Assembly (NCBI GenBank): GCA_944364615.1
Contig: CALVWF010000009.1
Coordinates: forward strand, 18,892-82,891
Length of the DNA stretch: 64,000 nucleotides
Reading direction: 5' to 3'
Source of the DNA: an uncultured Clostridia bacterium
GTDB lineage: Bacteria > Bacillota > Clostridia > Christensenellales > CAG-314
Both the position numbers and the translations under genes were made by a program. The notes beneath the pieces were generated by a model. It saw only the letters and a list, made by a program, of their open reading frames with translations, was not told the origin of the DNA and did no database searches. Each line of letters begins with the position of its first letter. The stretch's first letter is position 1. Positions 44,723 through 52,721 of this stretch are shown here, piece by piece.

Positions 44723-45015
44723 TGCAAATGATTTCTATTGTAATAAAGAATATAAATAAAATCAGCGTCGGTCTGCACGAATGCAAACCGTCGGCCGGAA
44801 TATTACAATGGTTCCCTGTGCCTTTAGAATTTTCGTTACTCCGCCTTCGTCAACAGGTATTTTGCGTAGCGTACAGCCCGTTACAATGGCACCGACAAGT
44901 TGAGGTTTACCGCTGTTTTTGTTTATATTTTCACCGAATTCAACGAAAAAAAATCGATTTTTGCGTACAGCGCATTGAAAAACAGCCCTACGTACCGCTA
45001 TTTACAAAAAAAACA
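44723..45015. other. Non-coding divergent spacer
   Basis: No gene with a ribosome site is seen. A 108-codon plus-strand frame (44716-45042) runs over the downstream promoter and lacks a Shine-Dalgarno sequence. Confidence 0.45.
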
Positions 45016-45043
45016 TTGCACAAAGTTTTTAATGTGGTATAAT
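45016..45043 (+). promoter_or_regulatory. Promoter of the glycosyltransferase gene
   Basis: TTGCAC, 16-bp spacer, TATAAT with an upstream TG-rich extended -10. Confidence 0.7.
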
Positions 45044-45096
45044 AAACACAAATATACCGTGTCCTGTAAGGACACCTATCGGAAAGGAGAACAATA

Positions 45097-46263
45097 ATGC
45101 CGGACAAGAAGAAAATTGTCGTAGCATACGTCGAAGCGGGCATGGGACACATCGTCACCGCACAGGCTATTTCCGATGCATTGAAAAAATACTACAGCGA
45201 CAAAGCCGAAGTTAAAGACGTCTACTTTTTCCAGCAACAGGGAGACGTAAAGATGGTTGCGTTTGAACAGGGACTCATAGAACAAGTCAAGTTGTCAAAC
45301 AAAGTCAAAGGCTGGGGCAATGTGTGGTTTAAAGCAATGCAGATCGGAGACAATCCGCAGAAACTTTTGCACGATATTCACGAAACTTTTTTCAAGAACG
45401 TAAAAGAAACTTCATTCGAATTGTTCAGTCAACTTCAATGCGATATATTCGTTTGCACTCACTATATACCTATTCACTTTGCGTGCGAATATAAAGCGCT
45501 TCATCCTGAAAGCAAGATGAAGATTGTAACTTACGTTCCCGACAACAACGTACACGGCTGGTGGGACAATCGGGTGGATCTTACCATTACCAACAACGAA
45601 AAGGCAACTCAGTTTGCCATTACGACACTGGGATTTCCTCCCACAAACATCAAAACAGTTCCTTTGTTGGCGCGCGAAGCCATTAAAAACGCCACAGCGG
45701 ACAAGCAACTGTGCAGACAGAAATTCGGAATAGACCCCGACGCGTTTGCAGTCGTACTGGCTGACGGAGCATACGCTTCCGCCAATATGATGAGTTGTAC
45801 GAAAGAACTGCTGAAAACAGACAAAAAAATCACGATACTTGCCATTGCCGGCAAAAACGAAAAGGCTTTTGCAAAGTTGCAGGAAAAAATCGACAACGAA
45901 GAAATTCCCGACAACATCACATTAAAGCCCTACCGTTTCTTGCCCGACGCCTACGAACTTTACTGCGCGGCAGATATATTCGTAACAAAGGGAGGTCCCA
46001 ACGCAATTTGCGACAGTATGTTTATGCACACTCCCGTAATTGTAAACTACTGCGCTACTCCCATCGAGGAATATACGGCAAAACTATTCTGCACTACCTA
46101 TAAATGCGGAAAATACATCAGGACAAAAAAAGCCATACGTCAACAAATCGAACGCTGGATCGACAATCCCGAACCGTTGCGCAAACTGCAACAGAATACC
46201 CTTGTGTTCGACGTGAATTCAAGCGGAGAAAAAAATATTGCGGATTTGCTGATGAAATTGTAA
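45097..46263 (+). CDS. MGDG-synthase/processive diacylglycerol glycosyltransferase-like protein
   Basis: A 388-residue GT-B enzyme of the family that glycosylates diacylglycerol or related lipids at the inner membrane face. The N-terminal domain has AYVEAGMGHIVTAQAISDAL (Gly-His loop), and CTHYIPIHFACEYK follows near 125. The C-terminal donor domain has PDAYELYCAADIFVTKGGPNAICDSM, the region that binds the UDP-sugar. GAAAGGAG precedes ATG 45097. The acceptor could also be a glycolipid precursor of membrane anchors. Monocistronic. Confidence 0.82.
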   Translation: MPDKKKIVVAYVEAGMGHIVTAQAISDALKKYYSDKAEVKDVYFFQQQGDVKMVAFEQGLIEQVKLSNKVKGWGNVWFKAMQIGDNPQKLLHDIHETFFKNVKETSFELFSQLQCDIFVCTHYIPIHFACEYKALHPESKMKIVTYVPDNNVHGWWDNRVDLTITNNEKATQFAITTLGFPPTNIKTVPLLAREAIKNATADKQLCRQKFGIDPDAFAVVLADGAYASANMMSCTKELLKTDKKITILAIAGKNEKAFAKLQEKIDNEEIPDNITLKPYRFLPDAYELYCAADIFVTKGGPNAICDSMFMHTPVIVNYCATPIEEYTAKLFCTTYKCGKYIRTKKAIRQQIERWIDNPEPLRKLQQNTLVFDVNSSGEKNIADLLMKL

Positions 46264-46280
46264 CATTTATTTAAAAACGG

Positions 46281-46334
46281 AAACGCCCTTGTAAAGCACG
46301 TTTAATCGGTGCGGATTACAAGGGCGTTTTTATA
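46281..46334. terminator. Bidirectional terminator between the glycosyltransferase and thioesterase genes
   Basis: AAACGCCCTTGTAA / TTACAAGGGCGTTT with T runs on the plus side and A runs on the other. Confidence 0.85.
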
Positions 46335-46368
46335 ATTCGGATTTAAACAGTAACAGAGAAAAACAAAT

Positions 46369-47100
46369 TCAGTTTTCCGGAAACGCGAAGTCAAACTTGG
46401 CGGTAAAACAAGTCTTTCCATCCTTGATGCCGACGCAACGCAAAGACTTGCCATTGTTGCACATTATCTTTATTTCATCTCCCATCAGACATTCGCTGTG
46501 AAAGGTAACCTCCATTTGTCTGATCTTGCCGTTAAAGTCAGGACTGTCAATACAATCCATTGCCCACTGCGTATAATTAGTGTTGTTTACGTGTCTGTTT
46601 ATGTCAAGATCTGTCCAGCGCACATTCTTTACGTAGCGGCAACCGTAACTTTCGTCCGCCGTCAACTTTTCCCATTTAGCCTCCACACCTGCGTTTTTTT
46701 CCAGATACGGACCGCCATAAAGATGATCGATGTCATGGGGATTGAGCATTTTTCTGGACTGAATGTCCAGCAGACTCCATATGCTTGTCGCACGCAACAC
46801 CACATTGCCGTTGCCGTCAGTGCCGATAAAATCACGACCCGCAAAAAATCTGTTGGGCTGTAACGGCCATGTTGTCAGATTGATTACAGACGTGTCCTTT
46901 TCAATACTGCTTTCCACCTTTATTTTGCTAAGCACCCACACTTTGTTTTCCTTACGCAAATCGTTCCAGCCAAACCCCAAAATATTGGCATGATCCGTCG
47001 CTATATCCTGCAACATCTCCATTATGTACTTGGGCGTAACGTTAAAATTGGCGTCCACGTTGCTTATTTCGATATGGTAAGTTTTTGTAAGACTGTTCAT
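46369..47100 (-). CDS. Acyl-ACP thioesterase (FatA/FatB-type)
   Basis: A 243-residue double hot-dog protein that hydrolyses acyl-ACP to free fatty acids. The first hot-dog has DITTDHAN-like ATDHANILGFGW, and the segment around VLRATSIWSLLD belongs to the first catalytic region. The second hot-dog has WTDLDINRHVNNTNYTQW, the catalytic Asn/His motif. ATG 47100 is chosen; AAGGTGG lies only 3 bases upstream, an unusually short spacing. A TTG at 47115 has no ribosome site. A TATAAT sits at 47130-47135 on the minus strand. It may supply fatty acids for lipid or ether-lipid synthesis. Confidence 0.88.
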   Translation of the reverse strand: MNSLTKTYHIEISNVDANFNVTPKYIMEMLQDIATDHANILGFGWNDLRKENKVWVLSKIKVESSIEKDTSVINLTTWPLQPNRFFAGRDFIGTDGNGNVVLRATSIWSLLDIQSRKMLNPHDIDHLYGGPYLEKNAGVEAKWEKLTADESYGCRYVKNVRWTDLDINRHVNNTNYTQWAMDCIDSPDFNGKIRQMEVTFHSECLMGDEIKIMCNNGKSLRCVGIKDGKTCFTAKFDFAFPEN

Positions 47101-47252
47101 ACTCCACCTTCGCAATTTGACGGATTGCGATTATACCGCATTGCCGTATCCGATAAGATACTATATATTATATTGCTCATTCCTTTTGCCGTCAAACGTT
47201 AACGGGGGGCAATACGAATTTATCGATATTTTCGTCAAAATGCGCAAATAAA

Positions 47253-47281
47253 TTGACAAATACAATTTAAAAGACTATACT
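47253..47281 (+). promoter_or_regulatory. Promoter of the riboswitch-controlled P-type ATPase
   Basis: TTGACA, 17-bp spacer, TATACT; the transcript would start about 47288, just before the aptamer. Confidence 0.8.
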
Positions 47282-47299
47282 TACTTTACAACTGCATAA

Positions 47300-47388
47300 T
47301 TTGTGAGGGAGTAATTTACACACTGTGTAACACTTTCAACAGTCGGCGTATTTACGCCTGGAAGTGTTTTAAAAAATGAGACTCACGC
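47300..47388 (+). promoter_or_regulatory. yybP-ykoY-type (manganese) riboswitch aptamer
   Basis: P1 is GTGAG (47303-47307) with CTCAC (47382-47386). The conserved GGGAGTA follows P1. P2 is TTACAC/GTGTAA (47316-47330). P3 is ACACTT/AAGTGT (47330-47335, 47362-47367), with the internal loop TCAACAGTC opposite TGG. P4 is GGCGTA/TACGCC. GAGAC precedes the 3' side of P1, as in the known class. The same order and loops occur in the L. lactis yybP-ykoY element, which also controls a P-type ATPase. Confidence 0.82.
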
Positions 47389-47412
47389 ACATACTGTGCG
47401 TGAGTGTTTTTA
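47381..47412 (+). terminator. Expression-platform terminator of the riboswitch
   Basis: ACTCACGCAC / GTGCGTGAGT with a T run. Its 5' arm shares CTCAC with P1, so ligand-stabilised P1 would prevent termination (an ON switch). Confidence 0.85.
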
Positions 47413-47441
47413 TGTATAACAAATGTTACAGGAGCATTACA

Positions 47442-50102
47442 ATGAAACACTATTTGATGGATGCAACCGAGGTACTTGACGAAGTCAGTTCCGACGCAAA
47501 GGGACTGAGCAGTCAGGAAGCGGACAAAAGGTTGCAGCAAAACGGTAAAAACGAACTCAGACAACCGCCCAAAACGCCGTGGATAGTCAGGTTTTTAAAA
47601 CAACTGTCCGACCCGATGATAATAATACTGATAGTTGCGGCATTTATTTCGGGAATAATGGCGTTTATCGAAAACGACAGTTTCACCGACGTAATAATAA
47701 TCGTTATAGTAGTTCTGCTCAACGCAATATTAGGCGTCGTTCAGGAAAGCAAGGCGGAAAAGGCAATAGAAGCGCTGAAAGAAATGACCGCTTCCACTTC
47801 CAAAGTTTTGCGTGACGGTCAGTTGCACACAATCAAGAGTCAGGATCTGGTTGTGGGCGACGTAATCGTACTGGAAGCGGGTGACGCCGTTCCCGCCGAC
47901 TGCCGACTTATAGAACAGGCAAGTCTTAAAGTGGAAGAATCCGCACTGACGGGTGAAAGCGTACCTGTAGAAAAGGACGAAAAGGCAATCGTATCACAAA
48001 CGGAAGTTTCTATCGGTGACAGACACAATATGGTATACATGGGAAGCACCGTTGTTTACGGACGTGCGAAAGCAGTAATCGTTGCCTGCGGAATGGATAC
48101 GGAAATGGGCAAAATCGCCGACGTGCTTTCTCAGGCGCACGACGAACAGACTCCTTTACAGAAAAAACTTGCACAACTTTCCAAAATACTCAGTTTCGTG
48201 GTACTGGGAATATGCGTGTTTATACTCGCTTTCAAACTGATTAAAGAAAGCGCGTTTGACGGAGCAAACTTTGCAGACATTGTTCTGCCCTCGTTCATGG
48301 TAGCAATAAGTCTTGCCGTTGCGGCAATACCGGAAGGACTTGCAACGGTAGTCACCATCGTGCTGTCCATCGGCGTAACGAACATGTCCAAGAAAAACGC
48401 CGTAATACGCAAACTGACCGCAGTTGAAACGTTGGGTTGCGCACAGATAATCTGTTCGGACAAAACAGGTACACTGACACAGAACAAAATGACCGTAACC
48501 GATTACTACGGAGACAATCAGCAATTACTGGCAACTGCAATGGCTCAGTGCAGTGACGCGGTACTTCAGGACGGCGTCGCCAAAGGAGAACCTACCGAAT
48601 GTGCGCTTGTCAACTACGCTTACTCACTCGGAATTGACAAAACGCAACTTCAAAAGACACACCCGCGTGTCGGAGAAGTTCCCTTTGACAGTATGCGTAA
48701 AATGATGAGTACCGTTCACACCGCCGACAACGGGTATATTCAGTACACGAAAGGTGCTCCCGACGAGTTGTTAAAGATTTCCACGCACATTTTGAAAAAC
48801 GGCAAAGCAGTCAAAATGACGGAAGAGGACAGACAGGCTGTACTGGCCGCAAACAAGCAAATGGCTGACAAAGCACTGCGCGTACTTGCCTGCGCCTACA
48901 AGCCTTTAACCCGACTTCCCGAAGAGTACACCCCCGAAAAGGTGGAACGTGACCTTATATTCTTAGGACTTTGCGGTATGATCGACCCCGTACGTCCGGA
49001 AGTAATAGACGCAATCGCTCAATGCCGTACGGCGGGAATACGTCCTATAATGATAACGGGCGACCACATAGACACCGCTGTGGCAATAGCGTTGGAACTG
49101 GGAATAATCACAGACAAATCGCAGGCTATAACGGGCAGCGCGCTGGATTCGCTGAGCGACGAGCAACTGGCACAGGACATCGACAAATATTCGGTGTATG
49201 CGCGCGTGCAACCCGAACACAAGGTGCGCATAGTCAAGGCTTGGAAACAGCGCGGAATGATAACCGCAATGACTGGTGACGGAGTAAACGACGCTCCCAG
49301 TATCAAGAGCGCGGACATCGGTATAGGTATGGGTATTACGGGTACCGACGTCACCAAGAACACCGCAGATATGGTACTTGCCGACGACAACTTCGCAACA
49401 ATCGTTGCCGCTGTCGGTGAGGGACGCCGTATTTACGACAATATACGCAAATCGATACAGTACCTGTTGTCAAGCAACCTTGCCGAAGTAATGGCAATAT
49501 TTGTCGCTACGATAATGGGATTTACACTGCTGGGCCCCGTGCATCTCTTGTGGATAAACCTCATCACCGACACATTCCCCGCACTTGCTCTCGGTATGGA
49601 AAAAGGCGAATCCGATCTGATGCAACGCAAACCGCGTAACAGCAAAGACGGAATATTCGCAGACAAACTGGGAATAAAAGTAGTGACGCAAGGATTGTTT
49701 GTCGCAATTATAACCATCGCTGCCTATTTCGTAGGACATTTCATCGAAACGGGCAACTGGGAAATTACAAACAGCGCGGACGGCACCACAATGGCATTCC
49801 TTACAATGTCGATGGCGGAGATTTTCCAAGGATTTAACGTCAGATCGCAACACCGCTCCATTTTCCTGTTAAAAAAGCAGAATCCATTTATGTGGGGAGC
49901 AATGGGAATTTCGCTGTTGCTGACAACTGCGGTAATATATTTGCCCTTCCTGTCAAACGCTTTCGGTTTTACCCCCATCAGCGCGCAGGAATACTTTATA
50001 GCAATGGCTCTTGCATTTGCAATAATTCCTCTTGTTGAAATTCAGAAAGCGCTTGAAAACGCGGTATCTAAAAGACGCATGAAAAAAGAACAGGCGCAAT
50101 AA
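47442..50102 (+). CDS. P-type cation ATPase (Ca2+/Mn2+ type)
   Basis: An 886-residue P2-type ATPase with all landmarks: N-terminal cation-ATPase domain, the actuator motif ALTGESVPVEK, membrane AAIPEGLATVV (ion site in helix 4), phosphorylation site CSDKTGTLTQNK, KGAPDELL in the nucleotide domain, and ITGDH and MTGDGVNDAPS. A ten-helix membrane arrangement follows. ATG 47442 has CAGGAG 7 bases upstream; the longer frame covers the riboswitch terminator. The sequence resembles Ca2+-pumping members, but the manganese-type riboswitch suggests it exports Mn2+, as reported for L. lactis YoaB and S. pneumoniae MgtA. Confidence 0.92.
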   Translation: MKHYLMDATEVLDEVSSDAKGLSSQEADKRLQQNGKNELRQPPKTPWIVRFLKQLSDPMIIILIVAAFISGIMAFIENDSFTDVIIIVIVVLLNAILGVVQESKAEKAIEALKEMTASTSKVLRDGQLHTIKSQDLVVGDVIVLEAGDAVPADCRLIEQASLKVEESALTGESVPVEKDEKAIVSQTEVSIGDRHNMVYMGSTVVYGRAKAVIVACGMDTEMGKIADVLSQAHDEQTPLQKKLAQLSKILSFVVLGICVFILAFKLIKESAFDGANFADIVLPSFMVAISLAVAAIPEGLATVVTIVLSIGVTNMSKKNAVIRKLTAVETLGCAQIICSDKTGTLTQNKMTVTDYYGDNQQLLATAMAQCSDAVLQDGVAKGEPTECALVNYAYSLGIDKTQLQKTHPRVGEVPFDSMRKMMSTVHTADNGYIQYTKGAPDELLKISTHILKNGKAVKMTEEDRQAVLAANKQMADKALRVLACAYKPLTRLPEEYTPEKVERDLIFLGLCGMIDPVRPEVIDAIAQCRTAGIRPIMITGDHIDTAVAIALELGIITDKSQAITGSALDSLSDEQLAQDIDKYSVYARVQPEHKVRIVKAWKQRGMITAMTGDGVNDAPSIKSADIGIGMGITGTDVTKNTADMVLADDNFATIVAAVGEGRRIYDNIRKSIQYLLSSNLAEVMAIFVATIMGFTLLGPVHLLWINLITDTFPALALGMEKGESDLMQRKPRNSKDGIFADKLGIKVVTQGLFVAIITIAAYFVGHFIETGNWEITNSADGTTMAFLTMSMAEIFQGFNVRSQHRSIFLLKKQNPFMWGAMGISLLLTTAVIYLPFLSNAFGFTPISAQEYFIAMALAFAIIPLVEIQKALENAVSKRRMKKEQAQ

Positions 50103-50120
50103 GTTAAAATATAGAAACTA

Positions 50121-50159
50121 TTTAAGTCAACCGTCGCAATGTCGGTTGACTTAAATTTT
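50121..50159 (+). terminator. Terminator of the P-type ATPase gene
   Basis: TTTAAGTCAACC / GGTTGACTTAAA followed by TTTT. Confidence 0.85.
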
Positions 50160-50319
50160 ACCCGTAAGCAACACGGAAAGTAACGATAAATCATTTAATA
50201 CGTTTTTAGGCGCATCAAACGACGAATCACGTCAAAGTCACGCATTAGCAGACTGCCAAATCGGTCAAATGCTTTTAAAACGTTGACATATTACGACAGC
50301 GTTCAATTCGTATTACGCA

Positions 50320-50348
50320 TTGACACAGCCTGTTAAATGTAGTACAAT
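50320..50348 (+). promoter_or_regulatory. Promoter of tcdA
   Basis: TTGACA, 17-bp spacer, TACAAT, 18 bp before the start codon. Confidence 0.8.
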
Positions 50349-50366
50349 TTAATTAGGAGATACGAT

Positions 50367-51092
50367 ATGTCACAATTTATCCGAACGGAGATGTTATTAG
50401 GACAAAATTCCACCAGGCACCTTTCGCAATGCCGTGTTGCGGTGTTCGGTCTGGGCGGCGTAGGCAGTTACACGGTAGAGGCACTTGCGCGTTGCGGCAT
50501 AGGATGTCTTGATCTCATTGACGGCGACGTAGTTGCGACAAGCAACATCAACAGACAGTTGTACGCGCTTCACAGCACCGTCGGCACCCCCAAAACAGAG
50601 GTTGCCAAAAGGCGTATTGCCGACATCAATCCCAACGCAATGGTAAATTGCCACTACTTCTTTTTCGACAAGACAACGGCGGACATGCTGGAGTTCGACA
50701 GTTTCGATTACGTTGTGGACGCAATAGACACCGTAACATCCAAACTGTTGCTTGCGCAGATCTGTACGGAAAAATCCATACCGATAATTTCTTCAATGGG
50801 TACGGGAAACAAACTGGACGCGACCGCATTTATGGTAAAGGACGTATTTGAAACGGAGATGTGCCCTCTTGCCAAAGTAATGCGCAGAGAATTGCGCAAA
50901 CGCAACATAAACAGTCTGAAAGTCGTCTACTCGGAAGAAGTTCCGAGAAAGCCCGAGCCGTCGGATATGCCTGCAGAATGTACACAGTCACGACGCAGTG
51001 TCCCAGGAAGCGTGGCGTTTGTTCCGTCCGTTGCAGGACTTATAATAGCAGGCGAAGTTATAAAAGACCTGCTGGGAATTAAAACCAAATAA
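50367..51092 (+). CDS. tcdA: tRNA threonylcarbamoyladenosine dehydratase
   Basis: An ATP-dependent ThiF/E1-like enzyme that cyclises t6A37 of tRNA. The 241-residue protein has the nucleotide loop VFGLGGVGSYTVEALAR, the DGDVVATSNINRQLYAL strand-helix and VDAIDTVTSKLLL, with EVPRKPEP and GSVAFVPSVAGLI near the end. It is about 25 residues shorter than E. coli TcdA. AGGAGA precedes ATG 50367. ThiF-family paralogues exist, but this motif set fits TcdA. Confidence 0.93.
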   Translation: MSQFIRTEMLLGQNSTRHLSQCRVAVFGLGGVGSYTVEALARCGIGCLDLIDGDVVATSNINRQLYALHSTVGTPKTEVAKRRIADINPNAMVNCHYFFFDKTTADMLEFDSFDYVVDAIDTVTSKLLLAQICTEKSIPIISSMGTGNKLDATAFMVKDVFETEMCPLAKVMRRELRKRNINSLKVVYSEEVPRKPEPSDMPAECTQSRRSVPGSVAFVPSVAGLIIAGEVIKDLLGIKTK

Positions 51093-51137
51093 ATTTTCAG
51101 TTTATAACGACAGGTCAACATATACACATACGACATC

Positions 51138-51178
51138 AGTGCGCCCCGAAACGACTATTTTCGGAGCGCACTTTCTTG
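51138..51178 (+). terminator. Terminator of tcdA
   Basis: AGTGCGC-c-CCGAAA paired with TTTCGG-a-GCGCACT, followed by TTCTTG. Confidence 0.65.
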
Positions 51179-51324
51179 TTGCACTATTTAACTATTTCAA
51201 GACGACGCCTTCATTGTCTGAGACAAGTACCGGCACTATTACGCATTGATACACAATCGGGCGCAATACATTAAACAAGTGACAAAGCACATACTTACAG
51301 TAATAATATAAAGGGGAGAAGTAT

Positions 51325-52155
51325 ATGGATTGTCAGGTCATAATCAACACCGAAAGCGGACGGGCGGAGCAACTTAACGTAAAGAAAATACTGGGACGTT
51401 ACACCAATTCAAATGACAATGTCACGGTAAGTTACTGCAACAGCGTAAAAGACTGGACGGACAATGCAAACAAGGTAATAGTCTGCGGAGGGGACGGAAC
51501 ACTGTACAGCGCACTCAACAGGTATGCGCTCAATTCCAAACAACTGATTTACGTGGCATGCGGAACGCTCAACGAAAATGCCTGTTGCAAACACTCTATA
51601 AAAGACGTTGCAATGATCAACGACAACCGTGCCTTCGGCTACGTGATGGCAACAGGTGTATTTACTTCCATCGGCTACGACTGCGATGCCGGTCAGAAAA
51701 AGAAGTTAAAAAAACTTGCCTACTGGAAAAAGGCGTTGATGTCATATACAATAAAGCCGTTGGACATCTGCGTAACGACGGAACAATGGCAATGGCACAA
51801 ATCCACTTCTCTTTTAATGCTGTTGCGTTCGGACAGGTGTTTCGGATTCAGGTTCAACAAAATGTACCGCGAAGGAAGTACTTACATCTTGCTGATTTCC
51901 GCAAAAGGCAAAAATCAGTGCGAGTTGCGCGCCACGACTTTTCCCAAACTGGTAAAATGCTTTATAGCGGGTTTCGACAAACCGCATTTCGGTAACGACA
52001 TAATTTTCGCTCCCGTTGAACGGGTTAAAATCGAGTTGCCCGACAACTGCGATTTTTGCGTGGACGGGGAAAAGGTCACGCTGTCCCGCTCCGTATACGT
52101 TACAAACAGACATCTTAAAAACGAAGTGACGATAGATTACAATTGTCTTGACTGA
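51325..52155 (+). CDS. Diacylglycerol kinase catalytic-domain protein
   Basis: A 276-residue lipid-kinase-like protein. The nucleotide motif CGGDGTLYSAL near 54 is the DAG kinase/NAD kinase/YegS signature. ACGTLNENACC follows, then a beta domain in which FAPVERVKIELPD and FCVDGEK match the C-terminal half of DgkB/YegS. GGGGAG precedes ATG 51325. It is shorter than DgkB (about 300). The substrate could be diacylglycerol or another lipid alcohol. Confidence 0.82.
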   Translation: MDCQVIINTESGRAEQLNVKKILGRYTNSNDNVTVSYCNSVKDWTDNANKVIVCGGDGTLYSALNRYALNSKQLIYVACGTLNENACCKHSIKDVAMINDNRAFGYVMATGVFTSIGYDCDAGQKKKLKKLAYWKKALMSYTIKPLDICVTTEQWQWHKSTSLLMLLRSDRCFGFRFNKMYREGSTYILLISAKGKNQCELRATTFPKLVKCFIAGFDKPHFGNDIIFAPVERVKIELPDNCDFCVDGEKVTLSRSVYVTNRHLKNEVTIDYNCLD

Positions 52156-52172
52156 CCGCAAAATATACAACA

Positions 52173-52203
52173 AAAAAAACAGCCCGAAATTCGGGCTGTT
52201 TTG
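52173..52203. terminator. Bidirectional terminator
   Basis: AACAGCCCGAA / TTCGGGCTGTT with A and T runs on its two sides, between convergent genes. Confidence 0.88.
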
Positions 52204-52235
52204 CATTGAATAACAATGGAGAGTAACAGTCGCTA

Positions 52236-52571
52236 TTATTTTTCAAACTGAATTATATCGTAAAGGGACAGTCCGCATATATCGGCGTAAAGTAACAAGT
52301 CTTCCAGTTCGGGGTTGGTTCGGTTGTTTTCCCAATTTGCCACTATTCCTTCGCTTACGTGGAACACCTGCGCAAGTTCGCCCTGGCTGATGCTTGCCTC
52401 CATGTCAATGGTACAGTTGTCGCAATTAAGACCGTCGCAACTTTCCTTTTGTCCGCTGACATTAAGTTGTCTGCACACGTATTTGCGCAAAGCGATGTTG
52501 TCGCAGCGCAACAATCTCAACATTTTGGCTGTGCGTTCCCAGTCTATTACCTTTTTTTTTCCGTCAAACAT
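52236..52571 (-). CDS. XRE-family HTH protein with a Cys cluster
   Basis: A 111-residue DNA-binding protein. The C-terminal HTH is ISQGELAQVFHVSEGIVANWENNR followed by NPELEDLLLYADICGLSLYD (quoted in part). The middle has C-x11-C...C-x4-C-x2-C spacing around CDGLNCDNC, a possible metal site. AGGGAGAAAA-type site precedes ATG 52571. It has its own promoter and no partner gene, so it is probably an autonomous regulator of unknown targets. Confidence 0.82.
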   Translation of the reverse strand: MFDGKKKVIDWERTAKMLRLLRCDNIALRKYVCRQLNVSGQKESCDGLNCDNCTIDMEASISQGELAQVFHVSEGIVANWENNRTNPELEDLLLYADICGLSLYDIIQFEK

Positions 52572-52602
52572 ACTTTTCTCCCGACTGATTTGATACTTTC
52601 AG

Positions 52603-52631
52603 ATTATACAGTATTATGTACAGACTGTCAA
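52603..52631 (-). promoter_or_regulatory. Promoter of the XRE gene
   Basis: Minus strand: TTGACA (52626-52631), 17-bp spacer, TATAAT (52603-52608). Confidence 0.85.
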
Positions 52632-52674
52632 TTTTACGCACGGTCAAAAACATAATTACAAAAATTTATCGCAA

Positions 52675-52706
52675 CAAAAACGGGACAGACGGCAAATCTG
52701 TCCCGA
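52675..52706 (-). terminator. Terminator of the InlB-repeat lipoprotein gene
   Basis: CGGGACAGA / TCTGTCCCG stem followed on the minus strand by TTTTT. Confidence 0.85.
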
Positions 52707-52721
52707 TGAAACTGTCAAAGA

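Noticed and set aside
44716..45042. 108-codon plus-strand frame upstream of the glycosyltransferase
   Set aside because: It overlaps the promoter of the real gene, has no ribosome site and no recognisable content.
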